Of a stretch of 64,000 nt of DNA, positions 62,401 to 64,000 are shown in pieces; positions within the stretch are counted from its first letter, which is position 1, and the number at the start of each line of letters is the position of its first letter. Where the stretch lies: contig JBEIDF010000003.1 of assembly GCA_040383605.1 (NCBI GenBank), positions 3,804-67,803 on the forward strand, in the 5' to 3' direction. This stretch comes from M3007 sp040383605 (GTDB taxonomy: Bacteria > Bacteroidota > Bacteroidia > Chitinophagales > Saprospiraceae). The notes below the pieces were generated by a model. It was not told the origin of the DNA, did no database searches, and saw nothing but the letters and a program-made list of their open reading frames with translations. The position numbers and the translations under genes were made by a program.

Positions 62401-62896
62401 GATTCCCATCGTGCCGGTACTGCAGGCACAGGACAACTGTGGCCCTGCGCAGGTAACCTACCAAGGGCAAACGCAAACGCCCGGAGATTGCAGCACGGGA
62501 TTCGTAATTACCCGCACATGGACTGCTACTGATCTATGCGGAAATGTTCGTCCACATACACAACTTATCACGGTAAGTGCCGATATGCTCAATCCGCCAT
62601 TTTCAGATCGGCAAGCGATGGTGGCAGAGGACCGACTATACTCTCATTTTTCCCTGGTTCCTAACCCGACATTCTCCGCTGCAAGCATTTTGTTTGGCCT
62701 GCGCGAGGATACTGAAATCTTAGTTACAGTTTGTGATCTGGGCGGCCGTATCCTCTACACGAAGAACTATTGGGCGCCAGCAGGAGAACACATTTACCCC
62801 TTGGAACTGGAAGCCTTACGGGGTGGGGTTTATCTTGTTCAGATGCAAGCGGGGCGTCAGCGTGAAGTAGAAAAATTGATTGTATTAGAGCGGTAG
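56432..62896 (+). CDS. Giant Ig/HYR-repeat surface protein, type A T9SS cargo
   Basis: 2154 residues. The signal peptide is about 1-28. Two copies of the VGxELRG-type domain shared with the upstream gene come first (about 37-150, IGVFVGSELRGVATP; and about 300-403, AAFVNGVLAATATP), with a cadherin-like domain at about 460-570 (ITGGADAAKFSINSSTGQLSW). Nine Ig-like repeats of the SprB-adhesin type follow (about 586-1306; WSGPNNY, GLY.VTVTD..GC). Then come about nine HYR-type repeats (about 1310-2060; PPTIQCPADQT, ATDNC, RTWRATD.CGN). A type A T9SS sorting domain ends it (from about 2068, FSLVPNPTFSAASILF to GGVYLVQM...EKLIVLER). It is presumably a long surface filament; ligand unknown. A foldback inverted repeat separates it from the other giant gene. 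Confidence 0.87.
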   Translation: MIRILQNIFVRVILSCCMLCTLSFTAEAASAELAPLPNWNINPANFQFRMDMVIRVQYQGVPSNDAGSVIGVFVGSELRGVATPINIGSDLFFFTTIYSNTYTGETLRFRAYYAPEDQVYGSPDTLIFTNYAIIGTISNPFWINIDPNLDFPPEILPLVQDTTIQNIPFEPKYLTSLLVSQDGDPVTWSVLPGSNLTAVIVNDSLFVNAASPAWTGTDSVRIIATENTPGQLRDTIYARFTVLPDYGPPVWGSVPGQTIFGGSSFTPFDLDQALTFNGPCRAFDLDVAPFSGSDPTPTWLAPAPTPLMMTIVARPIFLDIPLAGSGAVLAAFVNGVLAATATPAGDFPNVSYSLQLQNVDLGAISFQFYHAEKQYQYNSGSPLTFSGGSSVGSSSAPYVIQFSPISPLLTADGNVQLQINDTVWRGSFPIDFIVWDCDYPAQRRDTTTASFIIQDNNNPLITSPASVNFQENACYELYNTQTSDPNDSEGSGLTYSITGGADAAKFSINSSTGQLSWNNFLPDYENPGDTNSDNQYWVTIQVTNSLMLTDQVNLIVRVTQDTDGPFNPQLTNSTGFCIVGASTVLQASGGTTYAWSTGAVTPAITVNSAGLYFVTITDSGACSAVLSLPLSVAPTIAATGNTGVVCLGTNIVLSSTPAGGSGNYASFSWSGPNNFLSSLQNPAPLNAGVASGGLYTVVVTDDAGCTASATVAINVTLIGAPTITATGIGLLCVGEPLDLNSIPFGGAGNYIQFRWSGPNNYAATVQNPSPFNVVASSGGLYAVTVTDFQGCTASGSISVTVNPLPAITAGSNSPLCIGKQVMLTSTPTGGSGVYTAFSWQGPAGYTSNAEDPVSFDANLNGSGLYSVTVVDEFGCAATSSVNVSITSNPSISNAVVGSTCAGSALTLASTPSGGSGVYTSFNWSGPNGYSASVEDPAPIPAAIATDGIYSVTVTDNAGCSGTASTVVTIHPLPSIATQSNSPVCENANLLLSSTPAGGSGVYTLFNWTGPDNYVASAQNPVGFSTTIASGGVYQLKVTDNRGCTATATTTVTIVPKPIATATNNGPACIGTNINLSLNITGGSGILGSFNWTGPNNFTSNLQSPTTFQAALIKAGVYRVTATDNAGCTATASTTLAVSSNVAPNIIVTSNSPVVCQNGIIDLNSTPSSGSGAYISFTWNGPNNYAAAVQNPAPFIATANTNGAYTVKVVDSNQCPNTGSLDIGINQLSVTASNTGDCATPQITLLSQAASGTGVYTAYTWSGPDNYASLMANPTPFARVLAKEGIYRVTVTDSQGCTATDTTYVQVSDITPPTISCPAPQILGAENDCSVPIGVWTSFATNLTDDCSSPANIGVTQSPAASTKYAGHNTAVTVTLTASDQNSNTASCTFLVTLKDQMAPAIVCPTDQTVSTEEDCSGQVGSWAPLTLSDNCTAPGGIVITQTPVAATGLIGYDDFETVTLTADDGNGNTSFCNFNVTLKDNKPPTIQCPADQTLAADANCSSMLGSWNASAVSDNCTQPGAIAVSQSPASAAVLNGYGDFEIVTLTGLDANGNPASCSFKVTLKDILPPSITCPPNITVACATSVPPIDTNMVAAFDNCSSVIRTSLGFNVANIECTNRFRITRAYRAQDIDGNAATCTHVIVVKDSLAPVFTFVPANLTVQCNAVPTAVGTCTATDNCTGLATIVYEGQVRTDGSCLDRYTLTRTWRATDICGNSRTATQTIVVQDNSRPSLLNVPSNITVECNAVPSVGMPSAIDNCDLDVSIVYNGETRTNGACIDSYLLTRRWTATDNCGNTRTASQRITVRDTQKPVFTSIPANVTLACYSNLPPLGSTTAVDNCDRSVSITYQGQTLNNVSCTNIVNVHRTWVATDNCGNSTIATQIIVVRDTIAPVFTSVPPHITLDCSNPIPFPGTSTATDNCAGPAAVQVNFIGEVRTDGNCLYNFTITRTWRALDVCGNSKTATQTITVTDTQAPLFDNPPANTTVGCQGIPIVPVLQAQDNCGPAQVTYQGQTQTPGDCSTGFVITRTWTATDLCGNVRPHTQLITVSADMLNPPFSDRQAMVAEDRLYSHFSLVPNPTFSAASILFGLREDTEILVTVCDLGGRILYTKNYWAPAGEHIYPLELEALRGGVYLVQMQAGRQREVEKLIVLER

Positions 62897-62899
62897 AAC

Positions 62900-63218
62900 T
62901 TGTTCAAATTTTAATTTCGAGGCTGCAACTGCCCAGTTTTGTTTTTAACAAGGCAAAATTTTCGCCGAATTACCCGCATTCGACTGCAAAATTTGCCTTG
63001 TTAAAAATAAGTAACTGATTAGCAGGATCGCTGTCTGGCTCAAAAAGTCCCATTTTCCGCCATACTTTGCGATTTTTTTGACCATAGCGCTGCTATGGCC
63101 TGCAAAAAATCGCTTCGTCTGGCGAAAAATGGATCCTTTTTTGGCTCAGACGCGACCTGCTAACCAGTTACAAAGATAAAATTTTTGCAGTTTCGCCTGA
63201 GAATCAAAATTTGAACAA
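62900..63218. repeat. Foldback element interrupted by a second foldback element
   Basis: Outer 13-bp perfect inverted ends TTGTTCAAATTTT (62900-62912 and 63206-63218), with imperfect pairing continuing inward (AGGC, ACTGC). An inner inverted repeat TTTTTAACAAGGCAAA lies at 62942-63007. Removing the element inserted at 63011-63171 leaves about 158 bp, the same size as the other foldback units. The left end begins three bases after the stop codon of the giant gene. No ORF is inside. The terminal sequence is unlike those of the other elements. Confidence 0.7.
63011..63171. repeat. Foldback (MITE-like) element, 161 bp, second long copy
   Basis: GTAACTGATTAGCAGG at 63011-63026 and its complement with one mismatch at 63156-63171. 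It matches the element at 48021-48182 along its full length in the same orientation, with about ten differences including a one-base indel. The flanking octamers AAAAATAA and AAAGATAA differ at one position, so a slightly decayed target-site duplication is likely. It sits inside the foldback element spanning 62900-63218. The remaining spacer to 63277 holds nothing else. Confidence 0.83.
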
Positions 63219-63277
63219 TCTCTTGCGCCGCCCCCTATCGCCTTCTCCAAGTGCATACAGGAAAACCCAATGCGGTA

Positions 63278-64000
63278 CTATTCCGCAATCGCCAAAATAC
63301 CCGGCAGCTGCTTCCCCTCCAGGTACTCCAGCATGGCGCCGCCGCCGGTAGAGACGAAGCTGACTTTCTTCCCAAGCTTTAATTGATTGACTGCAGCGAC
63401 AGAGTCACCGCCACCGACCATGGAAAAGGCGCCTTTGCCGGTTGCGCGGGCTACCGCTTTGGCGACCGTCTTGGTGCCTTCTGCAAAGGCGGGCATTTCA
63501 AAAACACCCATTGGGCCGTTCCAGACAATCGTTTTGCTTTGGCGAATTACCCGGGCGTATGTTTTGGCGGCCGTCGGGCCGATGTCAAGTCCCATCAGCC
63601 CCTCGGGAATTTGATGGCTGGGGTGCGTGCTGACTTGGGCGTCGGCAGCAAATTTGTCGCCGCAAACCGAGTCCTTCGGCAAATACACCTTCACACCGGC
63701 CGCCTTTGCTTTTTTGAGAAAATCTTTGGCGGCTTTGACCCGGTCAATCTCCACGAGCGAGTTGCCAACCTGCCCTTTTTTAGCGAGCATGAAGGTGTAG
63801 GCCATCGCGCCGCCCACGATGATGTTGTCGGCAAAATTCAGAAAACGCTCCAAAAGCAGCATCTTGTCGCTTACTTTCGCGCCCCCCACGATACAGGTGA
63901 CCGGTTTTTCCGGGTTTTTCATTGCCCGGTTGGCATTTTCGATCTCCCGCTCCATTAAGAAGCCGAAGGATTTGTGTGCCCGGTCGAAATAGTGCGCAAC
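63278..64000 (-). CDS. pgk: Phosphoglycerate kinase (N-terminal part beyond window)
   Basis: The frame is open from the window edge, so about 240 C-terminal residues are visible. The first visible residues are VAHYFDRAHKSFGFLMEREI. Then come VTCIVGGAKVSDKMLLLERFL, IIVGGAMAYTF, YLPKDSVCGDKF, LMGLDIGPTAAKTYARVI, VWNGPMGVFEMPAFAEGT and the nucleotide-binding end AFSMVGGGDSVAAVNQLKL with VSFVSTGGGAMLEYLEGKQLPG. The enzyme transfers phosphate from 1,3-bisphosphoglycerate to ADP in glycolysis. Nothing abnormal is seen in the visible part. It converges on the giant-cargo cluster with the nested foldback elements between. Confidence 0.96.
   Translation of the reverse strand, partial: VAHYFDRAHKSFGFLMEREIENANRAMKNPEKPVTCIVGGAKVSDKMLLLERFLNFADNIIVGGAMAYTFMLAKKGQVGNSLVEIDRVKAAKDFLKKAKAAGVKVYLPKDSVCGDKFAADAQVSTHPSHQIPEGLMGLDIGPTAAKTYARVIRQSKTIVWNGPMGVFEMPAFAEGTKTVAKAVARATGKGAFSMVGGGDSVAAVNQLKLGKKVSFVSTGGGAMLEYLEGKQLPGILAIAE

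Overview
The window is a stretch of chromosome from a member of the Bacteroidota, most likely Saprospirales/Saprospiria (phylum call strong, order is inference). The evidence is: both type A and type B type IX secretion system (T9SS) C-terminal signals; a PorP/SprF-type membrane protein followed by an OmpA/TPR/propeller protein of the PorE type; an S46 dipeptidyl-peptidase; DUF2911 and DUF4230 proteins; several TAnnTTTG-type promoter -7 boxes, a pattern particular to this phylum; and very large SprB-like repeat adhesins. Base composition is close to half G+C in genes, with A+T-rich intergenic spacers. I found no rRNA, tRNA, CRISPR array, transposase or prophage.

Layout. 1-8.4 kb: two tandem SprB-like giant surface proteins with type B sorting domains (the first is cut by the window edge). 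8.4-17 kb: an Lrp/AsnC regulator diverging from an S41 processing protease, a DUF4230 membrane protein, an RlmI-like methyltransferase, a BNR-repeat lipoprotein, a secreted tail-collar/VHL-beta protein and a vanadium haloperoxidase-like lipoprotein. 17-24.7 kb: Ffh, a small PLDc_N membrane protein, a FemAB/GNAT-like protein, a DPP11-like protease overlapping a Cys/Met-metabolism PLP enzyme, and a Nudix hydrolase. 24.8-29.2 kb: a co-directional metabolic run (pyrE, M42 peptidase, NlpC/P60-like protein with a lost nucleophile, queE, folP). 29.2-34.7 kb: ElaA-like acetyltransferase, DUF2911 protein, T9SS-sorted esterase, ClpC. 35.1-38.2 kb: a STAS protein upstream of an MlaE-MlaF-MlaD lipid-transport operon. 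38.3-44.1 kb: beta-phosphoglucomutase, lipoprotein, GH13 lipoprotein, Kup potassium transporter, GT9 glycosyltransferase. 44.3-47.4 kb: PorP/SprF and PorE-like pair. 48.2-62.9 kb: a secreted tail-fibre-like protein and two giant type A T9SS cargo proteins. 63.3 kb to the end: phosphoglycerate kinase (partial).

The main unexplained structure is a set of short non-coding foldback (MITE-like) elements of about 76-165 bp: at 15.5 kb, 47.7 kb, 48.0 kb, 62.9 kb and 63.0 kb, with a further long inverted repeat at 56.3 kb. Two near-identical copies in the same orientation (48021-48182 and 63011-63171) bracket the whole 15-kb giant-cargo cluster. The second copy is inserted inside another, unrelated foldback element. 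One copy lies between a candidate promoter and the first gene of the cluster.

Functionally the window is dominated by the cell surface: T9SS cargo, the machinery that exports and anchors it, outer-membrane lipid traffic and surface hydrolases, interleaved with ordinary housekeeping genes. All functions are read from sequence motifs by eye; no database search was run.
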